Shown one piece after another: positions 13,996 through 25,849 of a DNA stretch of 64,000 bases (its first letter is position 1; each line of letters opens with the position of its first letter). The stretch covers positions 9,170,519-9,234,518 of the forward strand of contig CM049306.1 of assembly GCA_026874595.1 (NCBI GenBank). Direction: 5' to 3'. Below the pieces are notes generated by a model. It ran no database searches. It saw nothing but the letters and a program-made list of their open reading frames with translations, and was not told where the DNA came from. Origin of the DNA: Sipunculus nudus (taxonomy: Eukaryota; Annelida; Sipuncula; Golfingiida; Sipunculidae). The position numbers were made by a program, and so were the translations under genes.

Positions 13996-15750
13996 TACGG
14001 TGGCTGATTTAGGACACAGAAAAAAAAATATTTATCTCGTGATCTCGAGATAACATCTCGAGATCTCGACATAGAATTTCGCAAAAAAAAAATTTTAGGA
14101 AGCAAAAAAAAAAGAATTTTTAGGAAGCAAAAAAAAAAATTTTTCGGAAGCAAAAAAAACATTTAGGAAGCATAAAATAAAATTTTATGAAGCAAAAAAA
14201 AAATTTTAGGAAGCAAAAAAAAAAAAAAATTTAGGAACCCAAAAAAAAAAAAAAAATAGGAAGCAAAAAAAAAAAAATTAGGAAGAAACCCCAGCTGGGA
14301 ATGGGTCTTATCAAGGCACTTGAGCAAGTGTTAACATACAGATAAAAACATATAACCGAGTCATTGAAAGATCACTAGTTGATATTCGTTAGAGCATGTG
14401 AAGCAATGCAGTATTTGTCATTTACAGAAATCTGTAATCTCTGAATTGAAGCCAGATGTTTCTGCCGGACGTCTTTCTATTACGATCGGTGGCAATTTTT
14501 GCACCCCCCCCCCCGACCCATGTTATAAAAAATATAGATATATATATGGATATAGACAAAGACACGCGCCTTTACCCATGGCATTGGCTCATTTTTATGA
14601 AAGGTTAATAGATTATGTTTACCTAGATTATGTTTATGATTACTTTCACTTTATATGCAGAGTTAGCTGGTATTACAAAGATTCAATAAATAAGGCAGGT
14701 GAATAGCGACTTTAAGACCAAAGCAGAGCATTTTGCTGAAGAACAATCATGATGAGAGATGATCGAAATTTTAAACCATTTATTTATGAATATAAAACAT
14801 TTATGAAGATAGGTTGATTAAATTAATCTGAGCTATAGTAAGAGCTATAGTCGATCAAGACTTCGGCTTTAGGGGCTGAAGCAACGCCCCTCCCCGACCC
14901 CCCCCCCCCCCCCCCCCGCCCCCCGCGTACCTACCCGAAAACACAGTAATCAGTTTTAGCATATTTTAATTTATGATGGTCTAATACATTTTCAACAAAA
15001 CAACACACCATTTCAATAAAACAAAAGCTGAAAGAAATTGTACCACAATTTGTACAAAAAGCGTGTTTCTATAAGAAGCTCATATTTGTTTGTATTCTTA
15101 AAATAATAAGGTACCCACAATGCATGCATGCAGACCTAAACATTTCTATTTGAGTGATTTAACAGACATGGCTCCGAATCCGCCGTTCAGGTAGAATGTT
15201 TCAGATTCTTTAGGCTTTGACATCTTCCTTACGGATATGAATAATTTAATATTGAATTTATATTGAACTTTTCTTCAACTCGTCTTATCTCAGGGGATAT
15301 ACAAACTTGATTGATTTTAAATTAATTATATTGTATTACCGTTCAGTTAAACACAGTATACATGGTCTTTGTTATATAATTGCAATAGTAAGCACTCTTA
15401 ACGTATTCTGTCCCCATAAGATTGCTTTGTTTTATGTCAATTCAGCTTCGAATGGTTCGTACAAGTGTGACATTTTATCTGAAGATCTCGAAAGATAATG
15501 TTTTTTTTTGCTTCCTAAAAATTTTTTTGTTTGTTTCTAAAATTTTTTTTTTTGCTTCTTAAAATTTTTTTTTTTGCTTCCTAAAATATTTTTTTTGCTT
15601 CCTAAAAATTTTTTTTTGCTTCCTAAAAATTTTTTTTTTTGCTTCCTCAAAATTTTTTTTTTTGCGAAATTTTATGTAGAGATCTCGAGATAACATCTCG
15701 AGATCTCGAGATAAATATTTTTTTTTCTGTGTCCTAAATCAGCCACCGTA
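13996..15750. mobile_element. DNA transposon with ~250-bp A-tract inverted ends
   Basis: The left end is TACGGTGGCTGATTTAGG and the right end is its inverse, CCTAAATCAGCCACCGTA. Each is followed inward by CTCGAG/GATCTCGAGAT palindromes and then by 5-8 copies of a ~20-22-bp unit. That unit is AGGAAGC plus an A-run and TTTTT on the left arm, inverted on the right arm. The arms cover roughly 13996-14290 and 15498-15750. A 6-bp duplication TAAATG flanks the element (13990-13995 and 15751-15756). The ~1.2-kb interior contains C-runs at 14506 and 14900 and no transposase-like open frame. Superfamily is unassigned; a 6-bp duplication does not fit hAT, Tc1, Harbinger or piggyBac. Confidence 0.8.
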
Positions 15751-16313
15751 TAAATGTGTATTTATACTGCTTAATTTAAATCCTTTATATCTAGTTACAA
15801 TTATTTTTCTAAATGGCGGCCAAAAAATCTCAACTGATAAGGTTTTCCAGTTTCATACTGGGAAGCCGGGAGAAGAAGTTGACTGCTTATAAGGTTTTCT
15901 CGGGGAGGCTCATCAGACCCCATTATGTGTATCATATACATTTGTACATATAATATTATGTGTTAAATATTTTACATATTATGTTACATATTTATATTCT
16001 TTAAATATTTTACATATATATTACAATATATAAATATATATGTATTGATACGGATAAATTGAAACAACCTAGATAAAATCTATATAGAGTGATGTTTAAC
16101 GACTATACACATACATGTACACCTGTACAGGCTGTGCGTGTTAACTACGCATACATAATACTAAAGGAAAACCAGTTTAGCTCTTTAAAAATCGTTCAGG
16201 TCGCTAACACACAGATAGAATAAATGCATTGTCATAAACTAAATGAAACTGAGCTTTAATCACATAGGTGGTGCCAATTGTGCAATCAAGCTGTGGCTTA
16301 TTAGGTGGTCTTA

Positions 16314-16563
16314 TCAATAGTAAACTGACAACGGAAACACATGATCCATATGTGATTCTGTAATTAGTTTGAGTGTTATCCGACAGAGGTCGCCCGGGTA
16401 CACAAGCTCAGGTTTAACATGTTTATTAAAATCAATTTCTGGAGCGTATGCCTTGGTATAAACAATCAAGTCACTCAATTTATTTATGACGACTTCTACG
16501 AAAACCTTAGCGGCTATTAAAATTGCAGACGTACCAAGTTGTTCATGATTTTGGCTAAAAAAT
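16314..16563 (-). CDS. Uncharacterised open frame, possible terminal exon
   Basis: An open frame of about 83 residues ends in a stop at 16314. It is preceded by a good acceptor-like tract (T-run then CCAAG, boundary at 16563/16564). The composition is protein-like, with AILIAAKVFVEVVINKLSD and a run of charged and aliphatic residues, but I recognise no family and no partner exon nearby. It could be the last exon of a minus-strand gene or chance. Confidence 0.22.
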
Positions 16564-16679
16564 CTTGGAAAAAAAACACACACACGGAACTCCAACAGGC
16601 GTGACTGAATCTGAACACCCATGAGGTTGAGCAGACCTTGTTTGTCTGTCCTTTCAGTCGAAATTAAGAGATATACAGG

Positions 16680-17090
16680 ACATTATACGGATAAAAAGCT
16701 GAAAAATAAAGAAATAAATAGAACATAACACAGATAAAAAGCTGAAAAACAAAGAAATACACGGAACATAAAACGGATAAAAAGCTGAAAATCAAAGAGA
16801 TACACAGAACATAACACGGGTAAAAAGCTGAAAAACAAAGAGATACACAGAACATAACACGGAAAAAAGCTGGAAAACAAAGAGATACACAGAACATAAC
16901 ACGGAAAAAAGCTGGAAAACAAAGAGATACACAGAACATAACACGGAAAAAAAGCTGGAAAACAAAGGGACATTCAGAGCATAACACGGAAAAAGGCTGA
17001 AAAACAAAGAGATACACAGAACATAACACGGATAAAAAGCTTAAAAACAACGAGATACACAGAACATAACACGGAAAAAGCCTCTGAATA
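16680..17090. repeat. Minisatellite, ~42-bp unit, about 9-10 copies
   Basis: The unit contains AAAAAGCTGAAAAACAAAG, then AGATACACAGAACATAACACGG, and recurs at ~41-43-bp intervals with point differences. Because the unit has no stop on the minus strand and its length varies, overlapping long frames (Phe/Cys/Leu-rich) appear on that strand. These are a product of the repeat and not genes. Confidence 0.9.
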
Positions 17091-17099
17091 TCCTCAAAG

Positions 17100-18994
17100 C
17101 AAACCATCAGGGGCGTAAATGTGGAAAGGATGTACACAATATAATAACAAATCGTCATGATAATCTGGCAAACACGACCGCCTGCGGAACACCCCAGGGG
17201 GTCGTCTTAGTGAGGCTGGTAGTCATGGCGGGCTGGTCGTCGGGCAAGATTTCACTGTATATATAATGGAGTATAATACGTTAACAAATAAAATAACAAC
17301 CCTACATGGGTTCTAGCTATTTCTTTAAATTCGGTCTTTTAGTGGGACTAGTTCCATTAGATGGTAATTATTATTCTTTACTGACCACCCGGTTTAACAA
17401 TGAGTTAACAAGCCAGAGAGTACAAGCGGCTGTCTTAAACACATGAACACATCTGGTGAACAACAACACGGGGGCTGTACAAGACTGCTGGTGTGACGGG
17501 TATAACCAGTCACATGTGGTTACAGTAACTGCCGCTAATGATCTCATTACGAATACTTTAATATAGACCACTTATCCATGACTTAAATGGATCAAAGGGG
17601 TCCGACTGTAATATTATTTTGTTGGGGTGTGTTGGCCGCTTGGTTGGTTTTATGTTAACAACTTTATTTAAAAGTTATGTACATACTTTAATAAAACTTT
17701 CGAACATGGAACCTATAATTAAATTCTGGTGCTTTATTATCTGGATCTCCCCCCCCCCCCCGGTAGTGACCGTGTTTGGAGCTGTGTTTGCAGCTGTTCT
17801 GGCTTGACGAGCTGACCTGTGATGCTGCCACTAAGCTGATGAACCCTAACATACGCATTCCTCAGGCCTTAGATTATTTCATGCGTTTATAGCAACAGAT
17901 TCTTATCAGCGGGATAATTTCAATACGAAGGAATGGAACTGCCTTGGCAGATGAATGCGCTCTCCTAGTGCCTTTTCTCTAGTTTGTCACTAGGTTTAGT
18001 TTGTGCAGTTGGACAGACACCCTTGAATAAATTTTGTGCAAATGCATAAGACTGCACAGGTTAATAAATAAATAAATTAAACTCTTTGTTTGTAATAGGA
18101 TAATGCCTCCGAGTTGAACGTATAAGAATTACCGCGGATGTAATATTGAGAACATAAGCAAATGGAGTAATTTTGCTTTCACATTAGCTCGCCATGTTAT
18201 TATTATTTTTATTATTTTTAGTAGTAGTATTAACCCCTTATTTATGATACAATCTCTGTATCAGTAACTTGATTGTTCAGTTTTGTAACATATTGCCGTT
18301 GGCGGAGGCCCGCGCTCTATGGGTGCTTTCTCTTTCTTCTTCTTATTATTATTATCATTATTATTGCACATTGTACATAGTCCACACACCTATACATGGA
18401 TTTCAGTTGGTTCATTTTTGCAAGAAAGCAAAACTTTTCTTTGATCCAGTGATGAGTGTTTGTACCATATACCGGTGGATCTTTTACACTAGCCGTGAAT
18501 AAACAACTCTGTAGGCATTTGTATATAGGAATGTAAGCCTTCTTGATTCGTGAGTCTCGTGACATAAGTCATGCAGGAAAATGCACGGCAACGGTCATCC
18601 ATCCTATGGCATCGAAATAGTGATAAAAAGCCAGTAATCTTAACACTGGGCTATACAAGTATGACATTACTCAAAAGAATACATGTGGACTCTGTACAAA
18701 CCAAAGTTTAATCAATCTCTAAAGCAACAATTCATTTCCTGTATCACGTACGTTGGCTATGGATTTATGAATCGGGATCAACATGGTTTTTTTTATGTTT
18801 GTGTGTGTGTATGTGTGTCTTATATAACATCTCAATGGTCAAATGTCACCTTCATTCAGCTCTATTTTTATTTGCAGGATACGGTAAGCAGATTGTTATT
18901 CGTATGTTTTGTAGTATTATTGCAAGAAAGTAAAACATTTCTTTGATCCAGTGATGAGTGTTTGTACAAGATACCGGTAGATCTTGTACACTGT
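17100..18994. other. No gene recognised; internal ~78-bp direct repeat
   Basis: About 78 bp at 18418-18495 (from 'tgcaagaaagcaaaac' through 'gtgatgagtgtttgtacc') are repeated in the same direction at 18920-18993. The second copy ends exactly where the left terminal repeat of the retrotransposon begins. A C-run lies at 17750-17761. No coding exon is supported. Confidence 0.5.
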
Positions 18995-19528
18995 TGTACA
19001 CAAAATGTGTCATTTAATTGTTCCCGCAGGCAAGCAGTAATAACTAGCAGTCATATGCCAGGTAAGGTTACTGTATATAATTTTCTGTCAAGTGTCACCA
19101 CAGCAGTCACAACCTGTGGTACTGGTACTTGTGGCCTGGATCATGGACCACTCAAGTGATTAAGTGTACTGTACCAGTGCTAATTAGTTAATTTACCTTG
19201 TCAACTTATAACTATAATACATTATAAAAAGAATTTCTTGAATTATTTTTGTTATGTACAATATTTATTTATGGTAAATTAAATAACTGAGGATTAAATG
19301 TAATGTTTTACTAGCTTTGTGTATTGTAATCTTAAAGGATTTTCTCTTTGGATAAAGGGGTTATTGTGCATATCCAAGGGAATAAAGATGCAAAATTGTA
19401 TTGTTGACATGTAGTAAAAAAGTCTGGGCGGAACATGATGTTTTAAGACTTTTAATGTGGTTACTTTTGTCGTTTTACCAGAATTGTTTGTGTATTAAAT
19501 ATTTCATAAATGATGTCACGTTTAATTG

Positions 19529-19532
<4 letters not shown>

Positions 19533-19591
<59 letters not shown>
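19533..19591. repeat. (AT)n microsatellite inside the left LTR
   Basis: Uninterrupted AT dinucleotides. The right LTR copy has a shorter tract at the same place (29741-29781). The tract therefore predates integration and has changed length independently in the two copies. Confidence 0.95.
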
Positions 19592-19592
<1 letters not shown>

Positions 19593-19759
19593 TTTGAGTC
19601 ATCTGGTGCATGTACTAATAATGCCGAGATTAGTAACATGCAGGAATCAAGCTTACATTATACTATTACAAGATGTTATTACAAATGTAATAGGATCCTG
19701 GTGACTGAATTTCTCATTTGCATAGTTAATGAGTACGTAACAAGTCTTTAGAAGGTTTA

Positions 19760-21215
19760 CTAGCAAGTGATTATACCCGTGTTACGCACGGTTTGAGGCG
19801 AAAACGACAATCCGTACGGTGGTATGGATATAAAAAAAAATTGATATACGGAAAATCACACAAATCGCGTTACGGTATTAATATATAGATCCCTTATATG
19901 TACAGTGTTGTAGATAAATCTCTTTCGGAAGGGCGTTCGGAACATGTTTCGGAACAGCGTACTGTCGCACAAAGTCACCTGAAACCAGTGCCTTACATGC
20001 ATGTGGTCGGGATCTTTGACAAATAGTCACTTACACATGTACCATGTGACATGAGAAATTGATCGACAGTATTACATATACATACAAAAGAAACCGTCCA
20101 CGGAATAGACCTAAATGCAAAAATACCATTTTTATTTGTAAAAATGATGGCCATGACTTATACGCAATAAGCATACATACTGAATGAAAGATTTAAAAGT
20201 CTTTAAAAACAAAAGTATTACATAAACATTATTGCAAATCAGATGGCACACGCACAGTACAAACGTATTAAATATACATTTTTACAGGGGTTTTACATTT
20301 GTAACTGCAGTAATGAGAAAAAAGTCTCGATTTTCAAAACATTTTAGGTCAATATAATGTGTTTACAACTTTGATGGTGCCACTCCACAATTGTATCATG
20401 AATTTGGTTAACATTTTCTTCACATCTGTCACATAGTATAGGCCTACATGTGTTGGTGAATATGTGTTAAGAACCTCAATCGCATGCAAAGTCCTTGACT
20501 TCGTGCGACCAAATGCATGCGACTGTATAAGACCAAAAGAAAAATAAAAGGTATGATTCTTAGGCAATTATGCCCCCCCCCCAAAACATTTTTTTATGTA
20601 GTGCTTTTTATTTATGTAGTGCTTTTGTGCGTTTAGCAAACAATTCTGTTATTTTCATGTTTTTCCCTGATCATATGATATTTTTTTATCGAAACTTACA
20701 AAACAAAGATAAAATATCGCCTGGCCTCACAGGTTTCTGAAATATAAAGTGCCTGAGAACCATAACTTTTGCCCTATCCATAACGTTTTCCTGTGACCCG
20801 GTAGATGTGCACTTAAACATATTAGGTCACGAAGCTCTTGCAAAACAATTCTTTCAAAGATCCCCCTTTTGAGAAGGGATTGCCAATGTGGATTTTTTTT
20901 CGGGCCGGTCACCGCAAAATGTAAGAAAACCCCAAAAAGGGCCCCCGGAGTAAAACTCTGTCCCGCCATAAAATATTCTATGGCCTTTGTGTTACCAGGC
21001 CCGGAGACACAAAGAAAAGAGGCACCCGCGGAGGATCAAATATTAAAATTAATAATTATGCATGTAATATGCAAATATTGCAAATAAAAGTGGGCGGAAT
21101 CTCTTCGGACAAACCCGGAGCATATCTGTATGTCGAAAATCAGGGCAATCCGTAGGGCGGTATCAGAGGAGATACGGAAAATTTCAAAAATCGCCTTACG
21201 CTATTAATATATAGA
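19760..21215 (-). mobile_element. Non-autonomous Helitron with two 5' ends
   Basis: Present in the left LTR copy and absent from the right one, which gives near-exact borders. On the minus strand the 5' end is TCTATATATTAATAGCG, preceded by A. The 3' end is CTAG followed by T, with a perfect hairpin CCGTG-cgtaa-CACGG 13 nt before CTAG. Insertion between A and T, a TC start and a hairpin plus CTAG are the Helitron signature. A second 5' terminus of the same type (TCTATATATTAATACCG) lies at 19889, so 19760-19889 alone is a complete ~130-bp minimal Helitron. The region 19890-21215 holds a C-run (20574-20583) and no recognised gene fragment. Confidence 0.78.
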
Positions 21216-21936
21216 TTATTATTGAAGTGTTTTATTATTTTGATACCCCTTCCAGGATATAAGTAGCTCTGTAATGATTATATGTATTATCCACAATATT
21301 AATGGTTGTTTGTTCTTGTAGGTGTAATAGATACGGAAAAGCATACCTGTACAGAACAAGTTATTCCTGATATTTGTTGTAAGTTTATTGGCTTTAATTC
21401 AACATATCAAGCTTATTATTCAATATAGCATAAAATCTGTTTAGACTGTAATCAATCAAATATATATCTAAATATTCAGTGAAATTCTTTAAATGGTGAA
21501 ATTGTTTTTAAGTTAAATTAATAATTGTTCAGATATGATTTGTACTGGAAATAGGGTATTATGAAATGTTTGTTTGATAACATATATGTCTCAATAGTAC
21601 AGTTACTCAATACTCAATAGTATATTTTTTTAAAGTTAATCTTCCCTTTGTTTTTGTATCGACACAACATCCAGTCTTGAAATAACATTCATTGATAATT
21701 GGTCGTGTAGGGATATATGTGTCATGCATGTTTCGTAATCGCTATTGTACCTCACCTTATCTTGTTACACCTATCTTATACGTGTTTTGTAATTCATATA
21801 TTTCAGCTGGTTCGCCAGCCATATGGACGAAAGCCAATGACCAAAGCCTTGGACTACAACCGTCGATGCAAATAAACAGATTTTCGCTACATTGCCTTTG
21901 AGTTGACCTCTGTTCCCTAACCCACGGCTACATCTT

Positions 21937-21954
21937 TGGTGTCAGAAGTGGGAT
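21937..21954 (+). promoter_or_regulatory. Primer binding site, tRNA-Leu type
   Basis: TGGTGTCAGAAGTGGGAT is complementary to the 3' end of an animal tRNA-Leu including CCA. It begins four bases after the end of the left LTR. This is where minus-strand DNA synthesis of the element would start. Confidence 0.85.
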
Positions 21955-22583
21955 ACCTTGCTGTTCCAGATCAAGGTGGTGGACATTGGCGATCTGAAAT
22001 GTCTGCAATGGTGGGATACTCAAGGACTGACTGTCAGGTTTTCTATGATGGCTGGCGGGAGTGGAGTGGACAGTTTCAGATAAGTTACATACATATTTGA
22101 AATAGCTCATGTCCTGTTGTATTTTATCAGTTTGTATCATACATACATTTAAGCTATTATTCATTTAATCCATATTTGCTCACTTAAAAAATACAGCAGT
22201 ATATGTATTATGGTTTATGCATAGTCTGTTCTCTTTTGCAACCTTGCAGTACTTTTATCTTTTTGATTACTTAATGAATAATAACTTTAGTTGTACATAA
22301 GGTTGCACATTAAGGTTTATGCTTTGAATAATTATCTGAATTATCTGATTTGAATGAGTTGCATATTGGTTTCCTTGTGGTGGCCAGCACTAATTCCTTT
22401 TTTATAATCGTTGAATGTTATTGGGTCACAGGTTAAGTGACTTGTTTTAAATGTACAAGATATTTCAAGCCAAGAGGGTTGACGTTAGTTAGTAAGCATT
22501 AGCCTATTTACCTCACATATAGATTTATCAAATCATTGACAAATGAAACTGTTTGAAATTATGAGATTGATATCCTTGTAATC

Positions 22584-23560
22584 ATGGCTAGGTTGAAGTA
22601 CTTACAGAATCAGTTTGATCTACTTAAAAAGGAATTTGAAGGGGCTAGGGTTACACGCAAAGTAGTGGTACAGACTCGCCTGAAGTGCCGAAAGTTAAAA
22701 AGTTGGGTGGGAACAGGCAGGAAATAGATCGATGGATCACAGATATGGAGCAATATATATCTCTCCAAGGTCTGGACCAAGTGAAAGCTGTTGACTATAT
22801 CTTAAGCAGCTTTGAAGACAAAGAATTTCAAGAAGATGAATTTGTCCCAAAAGACAATAAGATGACAGCAAAGCAGATATTTTAAATCCTGCGCTCTGCT
22901 TTTGTTGAGACAATGGCCATATCTGAAACAGAAAATCTGTATAACAATCGAAGGCAGAAATCAGGTGAAAGTCTTCGAGACTTTTCATACAGTCTCATGG
23001 AACTGTTTGGAAGAGTTCTGAAGGTTAACTGTGAGTTTGTTGCCAATAAGAAATAAATTCGCAGAAAATGTCAAGGACATTAATCTCCGTCGAGTCCTTA
23101 AGGATAAAATAAGGTCAAATGATCAGTTGACATTCTCCAAGATAAGAGAAGAGGCACTGCTATGGCAAGCAGAAGAACGAACTAAAATGACTGATGCCTG
23201 AGCCAACGAGACTTGTGTGACTTCAGCCAGTGAGAATTTAGGAACCCTTCAAAACCAGAGTATTGACTTGCTCACTCTGCAGAGGAAGCAACAGGCTTAG
23301 CTAGATAAACAACAACAGCTTCTTGCTAAATTGGTGGATGACAACCATATCTCCAGGGGAACCCAGGAACATAGGGAAATAAAATGTTAATTTTGTGGAG
23401 AACCTGGACATATGAAGAGAGACTGCTGAAAATGGAAGAACAAAAAGGAAAAGCAGGTGAGAATCCAAGATGCTCATCTCTTTCCAGTCCCCATGTATCC
23501 CTACAGCCTTACCAGATGCCTGCGTATTACCATTCTTTTCCGGTAAATAAAAACCGGATG
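22584..23560 (+). pseudogene. Retrotransposon gag remnant
   Basis: An ATG at 22584 opens a frame beginning MARLKYLQNQFDLLKKEFEG. It shifts frame near 22670 into a second stretch (22685-22885, with EIDRWITDMEQYI), followed by a stop and further coding-like sequence in more than one frame. A CCHC zinc knuckle of the form C-x2-C-x4-H-x4-C lies at 23385-23426. It contains a TAA at position 23388 and a TGA directly after the last Cys. Capsid-like sequence followed by a nucleocapsid knuckle is the normal gag order. The stops and shifts show it is dead. Confidence 0.78.
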
Positions 23561-23799
23561 CCAGTTCCTTAAGGGAGTACTGCACTACCGCCTCCATCAG
23601 AATCTCCTATGACGTTCAGGGATTACCGGGAGTAGCACTAGGGACATTTTGAACTACCAAGGGACAACCACCCTGCGTAAAACCCAAACTAGAACGTCCC
23701 ATCGTTGGTGCTGACCATACGGTCGGACGATGCAATATTAATGAGGCCACACAGCAAAAACCCATGGAAGAGATTATTCAGAAAGCAGTAGGAGGGAAA

Positions 23800-25480
23800 A
23801 CCTGTAATTTCAATTCAGATATGTAATCAGAGTATTTAAGCTTTAGTTAACACAGGTTCTCAGATTTCCCTGATTGGTGAGGAATTTTTCAGGACACATT
23901 TGCAACCAGTAATTCAGCAATTTCACAGTGCAACTGGTTAAAGTTGGCAAATAGGTTTTTTGTTCCATATGAAGGATTATTCCTCACTGATGTCACAGTT
24001 AGTAGAATTACAGTACCACAAGTAGGAGTTCTAATGGTAAAGGACATTCCAGGCACAGTGTAAAAGAGCTGAGGTTCCAGGGGTCTTAGGAACTAACATA
24101 CTACATCTACCTCAGTTTGCACCTTTACTGTGTACAGACGGGAAAGATACACACAATATTAGAGCTTTCCCCCAGTGCATGATTTACAAGGGTGACAGGA
24201 TGCAAATCACATGTCCTCCCGGCGGGCACAGTCACAAATGTCGTGATATATACGTGGTACTGGGCCTAGTCGCACTAGCTCAGCAAACAATTCAGGTGGT
24301 CAACACTTGGTTAAAAGACTTTAAATTAACACCAGAAACAAAGGTTGGAATGTGTCACATGGTGGAAATTGTGTAATGCAAAAAATAATAATAAAATATG
24401 CGTTGATTACCGGAAGATGAACACCAAAATCCGGAAAGATGCTTTTCCACTTCCCCGGATTGAATAGTCTTTGGATGCATGTCAAGGGCCAAATACTTTA
24501 CAACATTGGATTTGGCTTCGGCATATCATCAAATTGAAGTCGCCCCTGACGGCTGGAAGAAGACTGCATTCACAATTCCGATGGGCCTATATCAATATCG
24601 CAAGATGTTTTTCGGACTTTCTACAGCACCAGCCACTTTCCAACGGCTGATGAATAAGGTTTTCCGAGGGGATATTTTCCGTATTCTTTTAGTTTACCTT
24701 GACGACATTATCGTTTTCTCGAGCACAATTGAAGAACATCTGGAAAGGCTGGAGAAGGTTTTCAGTACTTTAGGTAAGCACAACCTCAAAGTTAAGGCAG
24801 AAAAGTGTGCTCTGTTTGGAGAAGATGTGACATACTTGGGCCATATCGTGTCAAGGAAAAGTATTCGTCCTGATCCTGGAAAGGTAGTCGCAGTGAAACA
24901 ATATGAAGTGCCAACCACTGTGCGTGAACTGAGAAGATTTTTGGATTTTCTCCAGCTATCGTCGCTTTGTCAAAAATTTTGCTAAAATAGCTGCTCCTTT
25001 GCATGAGTTAGTTGGATCCGTATCGAGAAAGAACAAGAAAGGTCATCAGAGAGACAACAATCAAGTGTTGCCCTATTGAGAAACTCGCCATGATCAGGCA
25101 TTTCAAGTCCTGAAGGACGAACTAATCGAGACCAATTCTGGCATATGCTGATTTTATCAAGTCTTTTAATCTGAAAACTGATGCGTTAAACAAGGGATTT
25201 GGGGCTGTGCTCAGCCAAAAGCAAGGTGGTGAAAAGCGTGTTATAGCATATTCAAGCCGAGGTTTGAGAGGTTATGAAAAGAACAAGGATTGATACAGTT
25301 CAAGACAATTAGAACGGTTGGCATGAATATTGGCAGTAGCAGATAAATTCAAAGAAATCTCATCGGAAGTTCATTTCTGGTACTTACTGCCAATAATTCA
25401 TTATGTAATTCGGCGTAGAAAATTACCAGTTGTGGAACTCCGATGGGTTGCAGCACTTTCACCTCTCAATATCCCTTCCT
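23800..25480 (+). pseudogene. Pol remnant: protease, reverse transcriptase, RNase H
   Basis: The protease motif at 23840-23880 reads ALVNTGSQISLIG, where the catalytic Asp of the D-T/S-G triad is Asn. Reverse transcriptase is the best-preserved part (24479-24950). It has TLDLASAYHQIEV, AFTIPMGLYQYRKMFFGL, the catalytic YLDDIIVFS and GHIVSRKSIRPDP. A frame change near 24945 leads on to NFAKIAAPLHELVG. RNase H follows with KTDALNKGFGAVLSQKQ and RVIAYSSRGL (25175-25270), interrupted by stops. The YxDD box with Ty3/gypsy-type flanking sequence identifies the family. Several stops and at least three frameshifts rule out a functional product. Confidence 0.9.
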
Positions 25481-25849
25481 AGTATCAATCAGGTAAAGAA
25501 AAATTTAAACGCAGATTTTCTGAGTCGTCAGAAACAGAGACCATGGGATATGACATGGATTCTGAGGAGGTAATAAGCCCATGTGCCATGGGTAGGCAGT
25601 ATACTAGTGTATCAGCTGAAGTTCAGATTAAAGCCTGTGAAACTGTGATCAGTCACACAGAAAGTAACTATATATCTGAGCAGGAAGAAAATGAGCTGGA
25701 AGTAACTACATTACCCATCATGGATTCAGCTGAAATGGTACAACTCCAGGATAAAGATATGGTGATAGGCCACATTATGCAGTTCTTGAAGGAAGGAGCG
25801 AAACCATCTTGTAGTTAGAGGAAAAAGGAATCAAAGGAAGTCCAATTTC

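Larger units (their letters stand above)
18995..21932 (+). repeat. Left LTR copy (interrupted by a Helitron)
   Basis: Matches 29201-31319 over about 1.45 kb in total. Shared landmarks are GTGTCATTTAATTGTTCCCG near the start, an (AT)n array (19533-19591), and an AATAAACAGATTTTCGC segment near the end that supplies an AATAAA signal. The last bases, GGCTACA, lie four bases before the primer binding site. It differs from the right copy by the 1.46-kb Helitron insertion at 19760-21215 and by scattered substitutions. Confidence 0.75.

Noticed and set aside
15813-15953. Plus-strand frame starting MAAKKSQLIRFSSFIL with a good Kozak context
   Set aside because: Only 46 codons, no donor that joins to a partner, no family recognised.
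16664-17158. Long Phe/Cys/Leu-rich minus-strand frames looking like membrane proteins
   Set aside because: They are three overlapping frames through the ~42-bp minisatellite; the lack of stops is a property of the repeat.
19401-19751. Open frames with Tyr-Ile runs (also at 29663, 35107, 35300, 36066, 36341, 53248, 58526)
   Set aside because: They read through (TA)n microsatellites and have no coding character outside them.
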